Source: Mycolicibacterium frederiksbergense
Lineage (GTDB): Bacteria; Actinomycetota; Actinomycetes; Mycobacteriales; Mycobacteriaceae
DNA: 64,000 nucleotides
Direction of reading: 5' to 3'
NCBI RefSeq assembly: GCF_012223425.1
Contig: NZ_CP038799.1
Location: 2,542,001 to 2,606,000, forward strand
The stretch's first letter is position 1; every line of letters starts with the position of its first letter. The notes beneath the pieces were generated by a model. The model made no database searches, was not told the DNA's origin, and saw only the letters and a program-made list of their open reading frames with translations. Below are positions 34,064 through 41,893 of the stretch, piece by piece. Position numbers and translations under genes: made by a program.

Positions 34064-34854
34064 CGATCGCGACGAGCGGCACCCCGGTGCTGGAGGCCCG
34101 CGGCCTGGTCAAGAAGTACGGCAGCGTGACGGCGATCAACGGCGCGGACTTCGCGCTGCACGAGGGTGAGGTCCTCGCCGTCATCGGCGACAACGGTGCC
34201 GGAAAGTCGAGCCTGATCAAGGCGCTGGCCGGCGCGGTGGTACCGGACGCCGGGCAGATCCTGATGAACGGAACCCCCATGTCGTTCAGGAACACCCGGG
34301 ACGCCAGAGCCGCCGGCATCGAAACGGTGTACCAGGATCTCGCGGTGATACCGGCCCTCGATATCGCATCGAATCTCTACCTCGGGCGTGAGATGCGGCG
34401 TAAGGGCATCGCGGGCAACATCTTCCGCCGGCTGGACATGCCGAGAATGCGGCAGGAGGCCGCGCAGCACCTCGCCGACCTGAAGATCGGCATCAAGTCG
34501 GTGAACCAGGCCGTGGAGACGCTGTCGGGTGGGCAGCGACAAGGTGTCGCGGTGGCGCGGGCCGCTGCCTTCGGCCGCGGCGTGATCATCATGGACGAGC
34601 CCACGGCCGCTCTCGGGGTGCGCGAGTCGGGACAGGTGATCGACCTGATCCGGTCGATCCGCGACCGCGGTATCCCGGTGGTGCTCATCAGCCACGACAT
34701 GCCGCACGTGTTCGAGGTGGCCGACCGGATCCACATCCACCGCCTCGGCAAGCGTGCCGGTGTCGTCGATCCCAAGAAGCGCTCGATGTCCGAGGTGGTC
34801 GCGCTCATGACGGGTGCGGAGGAGCCGACCGATGAGGAACGCGCCGGTATCTGA
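34060..34854 (+). CDS. frcA: Sugar ABC transporter ATP-binding protein (FrcA-like)
   Basis: The 264-residue ATPase powers sugar uptake. Walker A is GDNGAGKSS at 43-51, the Q-loop lies in TVYQDLAVIP, the signature is LSGGQRQG at 155-162, Walker B with the catalytic Glu is IIMDEPTAA near 176-184, and the H-loop is SHDMPH. It is a single ABC domain like FrcA, unlike the double-domain RbsA or XylG. GTG 34060 is chosen because AGGAGG is five bases upstream and the start overlaps the permease stop. Confidence 0.9.
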   Translation: MTIATSGTPVLEARGLVKKYGSVTAINGADFALHEGEVLAVIGDNGAGKSSLIKALAGAVVPDAGQILMNGTPMSFRNTRDARAAGIETVYQDLAVIPALDIASNLYLGREMRRKGIAGNIFRRLDMPRMRQEAAQHLADLKIGIKSVNQAVETLSGGQRQGVAVARAAAFGRGVIIMDEPTAALGVRESGQVIDLIRSIRDRGIPVVLISHDMPHVFEVADRIHIHRLGKRAGVVDPKKRSMSEVVALMTGAEEPTDEERAGI

Positions 34855-35746
34855 GAAGGCCCCCGTCGGGGTCTTCGTGGGATTGGCAACGCTGGACGTG
34901 ATTCACCGGATCGCGAAAGCTCCTGCGGTGAATGAGAAGATCACGTCGACGGCACAGTTCGTGGCGGCCGGCGGACCGGCGGCCAACGCGGCCGTCACCT
35001 TTGCGGCACTGGGCGGGGACGCAACCCTGGTGAGTGCTCTCGGTGACGATCCGGTCGCCGACCTGGTCCGGGCCGATCTCGCCGGACACGGGGTGCGCGT
35101 GGTCGACGCCGCGGCGGGTACCCACCGCGCGGTACCCGTCTCCGCGGTGTCGGTCGTCGAATCGACCGGCGACCGCTCGGTGGTCTCGCTGGACGCGGTG
35201 ACCTCCGACGCATCGCCACCGGCGGAGCTGGGCGAGGTGATCAAGGATGCCGACGTGGTGCTCGTCGACGGACACCACCCGCTGATCGCCCGCGACGCTG
35301 CCCGGCACGCGGCAGCACGGGCGGTCACCCTCGTCGTCGACGCCGGTCGCTGGAAACCGGTGATGACCGACATCATCCCGCACGCGACGGACATGGTGTG
35401 CTCCAACGACTTCAGGGTTCCGGGCGCCGACGGTCCGGAATCCACCGCGGCGGCGTTGGTGCGCGGCGGTGTCCGCACCGTTGTCACCACGCACGGCGGC
35501 GAGCCCGTGCGGTGGTGGTCGGACGGCAGATCTGGATCCGTGCCGGTGCCACGGGTCAGGGTGGTCGACACATTGGGCGCCGGCGACGCCTTCCACGGTG
35601 CGTACTCGTATTACCTGGCTCAGAGCGCGAGCGGCATCACCGAACGCATCGATCGCTCCGCCCGAGTGGCGGCATTACGGTGTTCGATAGTCGGCCCGCG
35701 GGCATGGCTGGACCAACTCCCCACGGATCGGAAGCGAGAATGGTGA
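34832..35746 (+). CDS. PfkB family sugar kinase
   Basis: From ATG 34832 the protein has 304 residues with the ribokinase fold: sugar-binding loop AAGGPAANAAVTFAALGG near residues 44-61 and catalytic loop TLGAGDAFHGAYSYYL near 243-258, with Asp as base. It probably phosphorylates the imported sugar or its 1- or 6-phosphate. GGAGG is eight bases before the start, which lies inside the frcA gene. The 3' end overlaps the next kinase gene. Two different sugar kinases in one operon suggest two phosphorylation steps before the aldolase. Confidence 0.85.
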   Translation: MRNAPVSEKAPVGVFVGLATLDVIHRIAKAPAVNEKITSTAQFVAAGGPAANAAVTFAALGGDATLVSALGDDPVADLVRADLAGHGVRVVDAAAGTHRAVPVSAVSVVESTGDRSVVSLDAVTSDASPPAELGEVIKDADVVLVDGHHPLIARDAARHAAARAVTLVVDAGRWKPVMTDIIPHATDMVCSNDFRVPGADGPESTAAALVRGGVRTVVTTHGGEPVRWWSDGRSGSVPVPRVRVVDTLGAGDAFHGAYSYYLAQSASGITERIDRSARVAALRCSIVGPRAWLDQLPTDRKREW

Positions 35747-36393
35747 CCTTCGAGCAGGACGTGCAGGACGCCACCCTGGACCAACTGGTCGAGTCGGCCA
35801 GAGGCCTCGTCGTGCCCGGCGAACGCCGCATCCTCGGACTCACCGGGGCCCCGGGTGCCGGGAAGTCCACCGTCGCCGAGCAACTCGGCACCGCACTGGG
35901 CCCCGAGGTCGCCGTTCTGGTGCCCATGGATGGGTTCCATCTGGCCAACGAGGTCCTGATCGACCTGGGTCGGCTGAATCGCAAGGGCGCGCACGACACC
36001 TTCGACGACGGTGGGTACGCGCGGCTGATCGCGAGCCTGCGGGCCCAGCGCGGGGACGACCCCGTCATCTACGCCCCGCGGTTCCGGCGTGAGATCGAAG
36101 AGTCGATCGGCTCCGCCATTCCCGTCCCAGCTGCGGTGCCGCTCGTGGTCACCGAGGGCAACTACCTGCTGCTGGAATCCGACGCGTGGCCGGCGGCGCG
36201 GTCCCATATCGACCAGGTGTGGTTCCTCGCCCCCGACACCGACATTCGGCATGCCCGGCTCGTGCGCCGGCACGAGGCGTACGGAAAGTCCGCGGAAGAA
36301 GCGAAGTTCTGGGCCCTCGGATCCGACGAGCGCAACGCCCAGTTGATCGAGTCGACCGCCGGCCGCGCGGACCGCATCGTGCGACTCCGATGA
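35740..36393 (+). CDS. FrcK-like P-loop kinase (uridine kinase/phosphoribulokinase fold)
   Basis: The 217-residue protein has Walker A GAPGAGKST at 36-44, the substrate region PMDGFHLANEVLIDLG and the NYLLLESDAWP lid approach, as in the pantothenate/uridine kinase family. FrcK, encoded after frcBCA in S. meliloti, is of this type and is thought to act on the imported sugar, so the context supports a sugar kinase rather than a nucleoside kinase. ATG 35740 overlaps the PfkB stop, and its own stop overlaps the LacI start (ATGA), so the whole block is tightly coupled. Confidence 0.78.
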   Translation: MVTFEQDVQDATLDQLVESARGLVVPGERRILGLTGAPGAGKSTVAEQLGTALGPEVAVLVPMDGFHLANEVLIDLGRLNRKGAHDTFDDGGYARLIASLRAQRGDDPVIYAPRFRREIEESIGSAIPVPAAVPLVVTEGNYLLLESDAWPAARSHIDQVWFLAPDTDIRHARLVRRHEAYGKSAEEAKFWALGSDERNAQLIESTAGRADRIVRLR

Positions 36394-37388
36394 AGACCAT
36401 GGGCGATGTCGCCCGTCTCGCCGGCGTCTCGCCGTCTACGGTCTCGCATGTGCTCAACGGCACCCGCAAGGTCAACACCGCCACCCGCCTGCGCGTCGAG
36501 GCGGCCATCGAGGAAATCGGATACCGCCGCAACGGTGTCGCCCGATCGCTCGCGGCGGGCCGCACGCACACGGTCGGACTCTCCATCTCCGCGCTGACCA
36601 ATCCGTACTTCGGAAGCCTGGTGCACGCCGTGGAGCGGGCCCTGTCGGATGCCGGGTACGTCCTGATCGTCGGCGACTCCCATGACGATGTGACCTCGGA
36701 GCAGCGCGTGACCGGTTCGCTGCTGGACCGCCAGGTCGACGGGATGATCGTGGCGCCCGCGGCCGGATCGGAGCGGATCACCCTGCCCGAGATCACGCGC
36801 ACCGGAACCCCGCTCGTCCTGATCGACCGCGGTGTCGACGCCGGGTGCGATCAGGTCGGCCCGGAGAACTTCTCCTCGGCGCGGTCGCTGACCGCGCATC
36901 TGCTCGACCTCGGGCACCGCCGCATCGCCGTCGTCCGCGGCCTTGCCGGGATCTCCTCCACCATCGAGCGATTCGATGGCTACTGCGCGGCGCTGGCCGA
37001 TCGTGGTATCGCCGTGGACCCCGCGCTGGTCCTCGACGGTGATTCCAACACCGACGTGGCCGAACGTGAGGTGCACGCCCTGATGTCGCGCGCCGACCGG
37101 CCCACCGCGCTGGTGTCCCTGAACAATGCCATGACCATTGGAACGCTCAAAGCCCTTCGCAGACTTGGTTTATCGATACCGGGTGAGGTGGCATTCTCGT
37201 GTTACGACGACTTCGAATGGTCGGATCTCTTCGCGCCCAGGCTCACTGCCGCGGCACAGGACGTCGAGACGATCGGTGTCACCGCGGTCGAGTTGCTGCT
37301 GCGCCGCATCCACGGAAGCGATGACGCGCCGCAGCAGATTCGCGTGCCCACGACCTTCCACCACCGCAATTCGTGCGGATGCACATAA
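36390..37388 (+). CDS. LacI family transcriptional repressor of the sugar operon
   Basis: The 332-residue protein begins with the LacI helix-turn-helix MGDVARLAGVSPSTVSHVLNG, a hinge GYRRNGVARSLAAGR, and a sugar-binding core (GLSISALTNPYFGSLV to VAFSCYDDFEWSDLF) related to the binding protein of the transporter. It likely represses frcB and following genes by binding the palindrome at 31977-31988 and is released by a sugar or sugar phosphate. Being inside the operon it would limit its own level. The start ATG 36390 overlaps the previous stop. Confidence 0.9.
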   Translation: MKTMGDVARLAGVSPSTVSHVLNGTRKVNTATRLRVEAAIEEIGYRRNGVARSLAAGRTHTVGLSISALTNPYFGSLVHAVERALSDAGYVLIVGDSHDDVTSEQRVTGSLLDRQVDGMIVAPAAGSERITLPEITRTGTPLVLIDRGVDAGCDQVGPENFSSARSLTAHLLDLGHRRIAVVRGLAGISSTIERFDGYCAALADRGIAVDPALVLDGDSNTDVAEREVHALMSRADRPTALVSLNNAMTIGTLKALRRLGLSIPGEVAFSCYDDFEWSDLFAPRLTAAAQDVETIGVTAVELLLRRIHGSDDAPQQIRVPTTFHHRNSCGCT

Positions 37389-37409
37389 CCCCCGATAGGA
37401 CTGTCGATC

Positions 37410-38432
37410 ATGCCGATTGCAACCCCTGATCACTATGTGGCGATGTTGGATCGCGCCAAGCAGCGCGGGTTCGCGTATCCGGCCATCAACGTGACCAGTT
37501 CACAGACCCTCAACGCCGCCCTGCAGGGGTTCGCCGAGGCCGACAGCGACGGCATCATCCAGGTGTCGCTGGGCACCGCGCTCTACCTGTCCGGCAACGC
37601 GGTGCAGAACCGCTTCGCAGGGTCGAAGGCGTTGGCGCTCTATGCGCACGAGGTCGCACAGCACTATCCGGTGACAGTCGCTCTGCACACCGATCACTGC
37701 CCCGCCGAGAATCTCGACGACTGGGTGCGGCCGCTGATCGCCGACGCGACAGAACGGCGCAGTCGTGGGCTGGATCCGCTGTACCAATCGCACATGTGGG
37801 ACGGATCCGCGGTGCCGCTGGACGAGAACCTCCGCATCGCCGAAGGCCTATTGGAGGCGTCAGTGAAAGCGAACACGTTGCTGGAGATCGAGGTCGGTGT
37901 GATCGGCGGCGAGGAGGACGGCGTGTCCCACGAGATCAACGACAAGCTGTACTCCACCGTCGATGACGCGCGCGCCACCGTGCAGGCGCTGGGCACCGGA
38001 GAGCGCGGTCGCTACCTCACCGCGCTGACCTTCGGCAACGTGCACGGCGTCTACCACCCGGAATCGGTGCACCTGCGCCCGGAGATCCTCGCGGAGATCC
38101 AGACCGTCATCGGTGGGGAAACCGGCAGGGCCAAGCCCTTCGACCTCGTCTTCCACGGTGGGTCGGGGTCGATCGCCGAGGACATCGCGTCGGCAGTCGC
38201 AAGCGGCGTCGTCAAGATGAACGTCGACACCGACACGCAATACGCGTTCACCCGGTCCATCGCCGGCCACATGATCTCCCACTACGACCAGGTACTCAAG
38301 GTCGACGGTGGCTACGGCAACAAGAAGGCCTACGACCCGAGATCCTGGGGTAAGCCGGCCGAGAATGCCATGGCGGCAAGGGTTGTCGAAGCCGCACAAA
38401 TGCTGGGATCGGCGGGACGGGCGATGCGCTAG
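37410..38432 (+). CDS. Class II fructose-bisphosphate aldolase family protein
   Basis: The 340-residue zinc aldolase has LHTDHCPAENLDDWV (zinc His and catalytic Asp), EIEVGVIGGEEDGVSHE, FGNVHGVYHPE (zinc His) and VFHGGSGSIAEDI (zinc His and phosphate loop). It cleaves a ketose bisphosphate to two trioses. The central insertions make it closer to the long class II type than to tagatose-bisphosphate aldolase GatY. Placed last in the operon after two kinases, it would complete breakdown of the imported sugar to glycolytic trioses. The organism's housekeeping aldolase is presumably elsewhere. Confidence 0.88.
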   Translation: MPIATPDHYVAMLDRAKQRGFAYPAINVTSSQTLNAALQGFAEADSDGIIQVSLGTALYLSGNAVQNRFAGSKALALYAHEVAQHYPVTVALHTDHCPAENLDDWVRPLIADATERRSRGLDPLYQSHMWDGSAVPLDENLRIAEGLLEASVKANTLLEIEVGVIGGEEDGVSHEINDKLYSTVDDARATVQALGTGERGRYLTALTFGNVHGVYHPESVHLRPEILAEIQTVIGGETGRAKPFDLVFHGGSGSIAEDIASAVASGVVKMNVDTDTQYAFTRSIAGHMISHYDQVLKVDGGYGNKKAYDPRSWGKPAENAMAARVVEAAQMLGSAGRAMR

Positions 38433-38445
38433 GCGGGACCCTGGG

Positions 38446-38913
38446 CTATCCGACCTTCGTCAGGGTGAAGCCGCCCCAATAGGTCGCCCCGGCCGGATCG
38501 CCGCAGCCCGCGGCGGACTGAACGTGGACGGCGGTACCGCTCATCGACCCCGCATCGAGCGAAAAGGTGACGGTTCCAGGGACCGTCACACCATCGTTGG
38601 GCGGCTTGCACCGGACGGCCTGCGCGGACGGAACGGTCAACACCCACCGTCCGTCGGCCAGCCGCGCCTGCCCGCCGTGGGGGTTGACTCTCGGGTCGGT
38701 GACGGGGGTGACGGCCACGTCGGCGCATCCGGGTCCGCACGGCGTGATCACCCAGGTGGTGAGTCGTCCGGTGTCGGACCGATAGCTGTAGGTGCCGCTC
38801 AGTTCGCCCGATATGGCGCCGGGCGGTCCACCGGCCCACGCGATGCCTGTCGATCCGACCGCCACGCCCGCCGCGATGATGAACACCGCGGACCGCCCGC
38901 CGGTGATGGTCAT
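38446..38913 (-). CDS. Small secreted hypothetical protein
   Basis: The 155-residue protein has a Sec signal peptide (GRSAVFIIAAGVAVGSTGIAWA-GG). The mature part contains four cysteines, including CGPGC, and a repeat-free beta-rich sequence (ISGELSGTYSYRSD to YWGGFTLTKV) typical of short exported mycobacterial proteins of unknown role. GAGAGGAAC before ATG 38913 supports the start. It follows another small secreted gene after 44 bases on the same strand. I do not recognise a named family. Confidence 0.7.
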   Translation of the reverse strand: MTITGGRSAVFIIAAGVAVGSTGIAWAGGPPGAISGELSGTYSYRSDTGRLTTWVITPCGPGCADVAVTPVTDPRVNPHGGQARLADGRWVLTVPSAQAVRCKPPNDGVTVPGTVTFSLDAGSMSGTAVHVQSAAGCGDPAGATYWGGFTLTKVG

Positions 38914-38957
38914 GGTGTTCCTCTCGTTGACGGTGATAGGTGGCGCCGCGGACGGCG

Positions 38958-39287
38958 TCAGATCGTCCCGGGCATCCCACCGATGCCGGCAATGCCGGGC
39001 ATCCCGCCGTCCATTGCGGGCGAGGGCATGGAAATCGTCGGAGGCGGTGGCAACGCGTACGGGCCGCCTCCGCACACCGGATCGGCGGGCTGGCTGATGC
39101 AGGAGTCGTCGTCCGGCCCGGTGGGAGGTCCGGGAGGTTCGAGCGGCACGGGCGCGCCGAAGGTGCCGGCGGTGGCGGGCACCGCGAATGCCTGCGCGGG
39201 GGCGCCGGTGACCGCGAGAAAGATGAGCACACCGCCCGCAACGCTCTTCGGCACGGTGCCGCGCAATCCGCTGGTGGTCCATCTCAT
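38958..39287 (-). CDS. Small secreted proline-rich protein
   Basis: The 109-residue protein starts at ATG 39287, with GGAGGAG about six bases upstream. A signal peptide ends near AFAVPA. The mature protein is rich in Pro and Gly (PPGPPTGPDDDSC, ALPPPPT) with two Cys that could pair (CISQPADPVC), and ends in GMPGIAGIGGMPG. It is probably an intrinsically flexible wall-associated protein. It is first of two secreted genes on the minus strand. An AT-rich ATATAT stretch at about 39339 may hold the promoter. Confidence 0.65.
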   Translation of the reverse strand: MRWTTSGLRGTVPKSVAGGVLIFLAVTGAPAQAFAVPATAGTFGAPVPLEPPGPPTGPDDDSCISQPADPVCGGGPYALPPPPTISMPSPAMDGGMPGIAGIGGMPGTI

Positions 39288-39442
39288 CGCGCGCTCCTCC
39301 GTCGGGCCCCATGCCAATCCGTCGGCCAAATATATTGACGCCGAGCGATATTCGTTCCGACTCGACCATCGATGGGACGGACTGATCGCAGGCTAGCCGA
39401 TGAAACGTGCACCGACGGCGATTTGGATGAAGCGCCGCAACC

Positions 39443-40363
39443 TCAGTGCCAACGCTGGGGATCGACCTCGAGCGCCTCGCGGTCCCATCCCGCGAGATCC
39501 GCCGCCGCAACGTAGGTGAACTCGAGGAAGTCCATCACCAGTTGCTCCGGATCGTTGGCCGTGCGCACCGCCTCATACGGCAACAGGTACTGCCGGAGCT
39601 TGCCGTCGTAGAAGGCCCCTTCTGGGCAACCCGGGAACTCGGCGTAGCCGTCGGGCTCCGGGTATGCGTAGGCGTAGAACGCACCCTCGTCGCCACCCCC
39701 GGGCCAGAAACCGCAACTGGTCAGTTCGTGGGAGTAGCCCTCGACCATGACCCAGTCGCCACAGTTCGGTGCTCCGCCGGGGTGCGGCGGGGCGGGACGT
39801 CCGGAGAACCGGCTGCATGCCAGGTCGAACGAGCCCCAGAAGAAGTGCACCGGACTGACCTTCCCGATGAATCGGGACCGGAACCGGCCGATCACCCGGT
39901 CGGCCTGGATCAGCTGCTGCCAGAACTTGCCGACCGCGTCCGGGTCGTACGCGGCCTGGAAATTCTGGGTGAACGGGACGGCCGGATCCACCTCGTTGGG
40001 GCCCGCGGAGATCTGCACCTCGATCCCCAGCCGGGCGAGCAGGCTCAGCACCTCGTCGTGAAACTGCGCGACCGATCGGTCGCGCAGCGAGATCGATCCG
40101 GAACCGCCGTCGCTCACCCGGACCTTCAGCGCATGGTCGACGAAGTCGAACTCCACGTCGAACAGCCTCGTGTCCACCGGAATCGCCGAGGTCGTCAGTC
40201 CACGCGGTGACACGTATAACGGCACCTGCCACCAATGGTTGAGCAACGGTGCATGCGCCAGTCGCACCTTCCCGATGATCTGGGTCCACATATGCAGCGT
40301 CTGGCGCGTGGGCTCCCAATCGTCGACACGCAGTGCCGGCCACCCCGCCGTTGGTTCGCTCAT
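39443..40363 (-). CDS. DUF5996 family protein
   Basis: The 306-residue cytosolic protein matches DUF5996: WPALRVDDWEPTRQTLHMWTQ at the start, LNHWWQVPLYVSPRGLTT, FDFVDHALKV and the HFFWGSFDLACSRFSGR region. The conserved His, Trp and Arg hint at an enzyme but none has been assigned. GGGAG before ATG 40363 fixes the start. It lies 102 bases downstream of the sigma factor gene on the same strand and may belong to its transcript. Confidence 0.78.
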   Translation of the reverse strand: MSEPTAGWPALRVDDWEPTRQTLHMWTQIIGKVRLAHAPLLNHWWQVPLYVSPRGLTTSAIPVDTRLFDVEFDFVDHALKVRVSDGGSGSISLRDRSVAQFHDEVLSLLARLGIEVQISAGPNEVDPAVPFTQNFQAAYDPDAVGKFWQQLIQADRVIGRFRSRFIGKVSPVHFFWGSFDLACSRFSGRPAPPHPGGAPNCGDWVMVEGYSHELTSCGFWPGGGDEGAFYAYAYPEPDGYAEFPGCPEGAFYDGKLRQYLLPYEAVRTANDPEQLVMDFLEFTYVAAADLAGWDREALEVDPQRWH

Positions 40364-40465
40364 GACTTTCTCCCTTGTCTCAGATTCCGGCCTTGGCTTC
40401 GGCGCCGACGGATACACGTGGGACCAGTCGGCGCCGGCGGCCGGTGGTGTTCGAGAACGACGCCC

Positions 40466-41083
40466 TCATGATGCTCTGAGCCGCGGAGCGTGGCGGTAGC
40501 CGTGGTCGGTGGCAACGTCGGCGAGCAGGCGGCGCAACTGGGCGCGGCCGCGGTGCAACCGCGACATGACGGTGCCCACCGGTGTCCCGGTGACGGCGGC
40601 GATGTCCTTGTACGGGAGGCCCACGACATCCGCATAGAACACCGCGATCCGAAAGTTCTCGGGCAACGCGGTCAGGGCGTCCCTGACCGCGCGGTCGGGC
40701 AGGGACTCCAGTGCCATCGCCTCGGCGGACCGCATCCGGTAGCGGCTGTCGGCCGCGAGTTGCCCGTCGGTGAACTCGGCTGCTGTCACCTCGGTGGGGC
40801 GGCTCGACCTTCGACGATGGTTGCTGATGTGGGTGTTGGTGAGCACCCGAAAAAGCCATGCGCGCAGATTCGTCCCCTGCCGGAACGAATGAAAACTCCG
40901 GAATGCCTTGAGCATCACCTCTTGGGTGAGGTCCTCGGCGTCGGCGCGATGCCGCGTCATTCGCAAGGCGCTGCAGAAGATCAGGTCCCGCATGGGCAGC
41001 GCGTCACGTTCGAAACGCGCGGCCAGCTCGGCGCCGGCCGCGGACCGGTCACGCCGGCCCGAAGGTGCCGGAAGGTGGTCCAC
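40466..41083 (-). CDS. SigH-like ECF RNA polymerase sigma factor
   Basis: The 205-residue protein has sigma region 2 ([18 protein letters not shown] to [13 protein letters not shown], about 40-90) and region 4 ([23 protein letters not shown], then [14 protein letters not shown], about 140-195). It is close in pattern to M. tuberculosis SigH, but no RshA-type zinc anti-sigma gene is next to it. Control may instead come from the divergent TetR gene, because two copies of the palindrome GTACA-TT-TGTAC lie 35-63 bases before the GTG start at 41083. GGGAGAC precedes that start. Longer readings would run into the operator. Confidence 0.85.
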   Translation of the reverse strand: MDHLPAPSGRRDRSAAGAELAARFERDALPMRDLIFCSALRMTRHRADAEDLTQEVMLKAFRSFHSFRQGTNLRAWLFRVLTNTHISNHRRRSSRPTEVTAAEFTDGQLAADSRYRMRSAEAMALESLPDRAVRDALTALPENFRIAVFYADVVGLPYKDIAAVTGTPVGTVMSRLHRGRAQLRRLLADVATDHGYRHAPRLRAS

Positions 41084-41117
41084 GATGTCTCCCGTTCGGG
41101 GTGTCGGCGACCTGTAA

Positions 41118-41146
41118 GTACATTTGTACCGTAAGTACATTTGTAC
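41118..41146. promoter_or_regulatory. Two identical palindromes before the sigma gene
   Basis: GTACATTTGTAC occurs at 41118-41129 and again at 41135-41146, 17 bases centre to centre. Each is a perfect 5-2-5 inverted repeat. They lie in the promoter region of the sigma factor gene and are probable binding sites for the divergent TetR protein. Confidence 0.75.
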
Positions 41147-41225
41147 CGCAACTGCGCCTGCGATCCCACACCGGTGTGTGAGCGGTCCGCGGCGGCGAAG
41201 CCTGAGTAAGCTGAAAGGTCTGCAA

Positions 41226-41255
41226 GTACACCTGTACCGCCGGTACCCCGGTACC
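41226..41255. promoter_or_regulatory. Third operator copy and adjoining GGTACC palindrome before the TetR gene
   Basis: GTACA-CC-TGTAC at 41226-41237 differs from the two sigma-side copies only in the spacer. GGTACC-CC-GGTACC follows at 41242-41255. The pair lies just before the TetR ribosome-binding site, so autoregulation is likely. Confidence 0.7.
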
Positions 41256-41274
41256 GAAAGTAGGAGAGTGGGCG

Positions 41275-41880
41275 ATCGCTACCCGCAAGACGGCGGAACA
41301 GATCTGCGCTGACATCGTCGACGCGGCCATCGAAGTGGCCGGTCGCAAGGGTATCGACGCACTGACGCACCGGGCTGTCGCACAGGCGGCCGGGGTCTCG
41401 CTGTCCTCGACCACCTACCACTACGCGTCCCGCGAGGACATCATCGCCGCGGCCTTCCGGCACACCGTGGCGACGGAGTTGGCCGAGATGAGGGCGAACA
41501 CGGCCCGGTTGGCGGCCATGGCTCAGAGCGAGCCGGCGAAGGTGCGCGCCGCGGTGGACGAGTGGCTGCGCGAGATCATGGTGTCCGAACCGCGTGGCCG
41601 GGTCTACATGCGTGCCCAGTACGAACTGCAACTGTATGCCGTGGCCAAGCCGTCCATGCGCGACGAGGTCGGTGCCTGGCAGGACGAGACCAACGAGCTC
41701 TTCGCCCACCTGTTTGGCGTGCTCGGCGCACCAGAGCCCACGCTGGCGGGACAGATCGTGGTGGCCGCCGTCGACGGCCTTCGCCTGGCGTTCCTGACCA
41801 GCACGCAATCCTTGGAGGAGGCGGACGAAGCCTGCAGTGCCGCGCTGGTCTGGCTCACCGGAATCATCCTCGGCGGTTGA
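41275..41880 (+). CDS. TetR family regulator with non-canonical start
   Basis: The frame encodes a normal TetR protein of about 201 residues: [19 protein letters not shown] (helix 1), [22 protein letters not shown] (helix-turn-helix), then a helical ligand domain. No ATG, GTG, TTG or CTG exists in frame between the upstream stop and the GTG at 41335, which would delete helix 1. AGGAG at 41262-41266 is eight bases before an ATC at 41275, exactly where a start is expected. Either ATC is used, or one base was changed. Removing one G at 41270-41272 would instead join GTG 41268 to the frame. It probably represses itself and the sigma gene. Confidence 0.65.
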   Translation: MATRKTAEQICADIVDAAIEVAGRKGIDALTHRAVAQAAGVSLSSTTYHYASREDIIAAAFRHTVATELAEMRANTARLAAMAQSEPAKVRAAVDEWLREIMVSEPRGRVYMRAQYELQLYAVAKPSMRDEVGAWQDETNELFAHLFGVLGAPEPTLAGQIVVAAVDGLRLAFLTSTQSLEEADEACSAALVWLTGIILGG

Positions 41881-41893
41881 CGGCGAGCATCCG

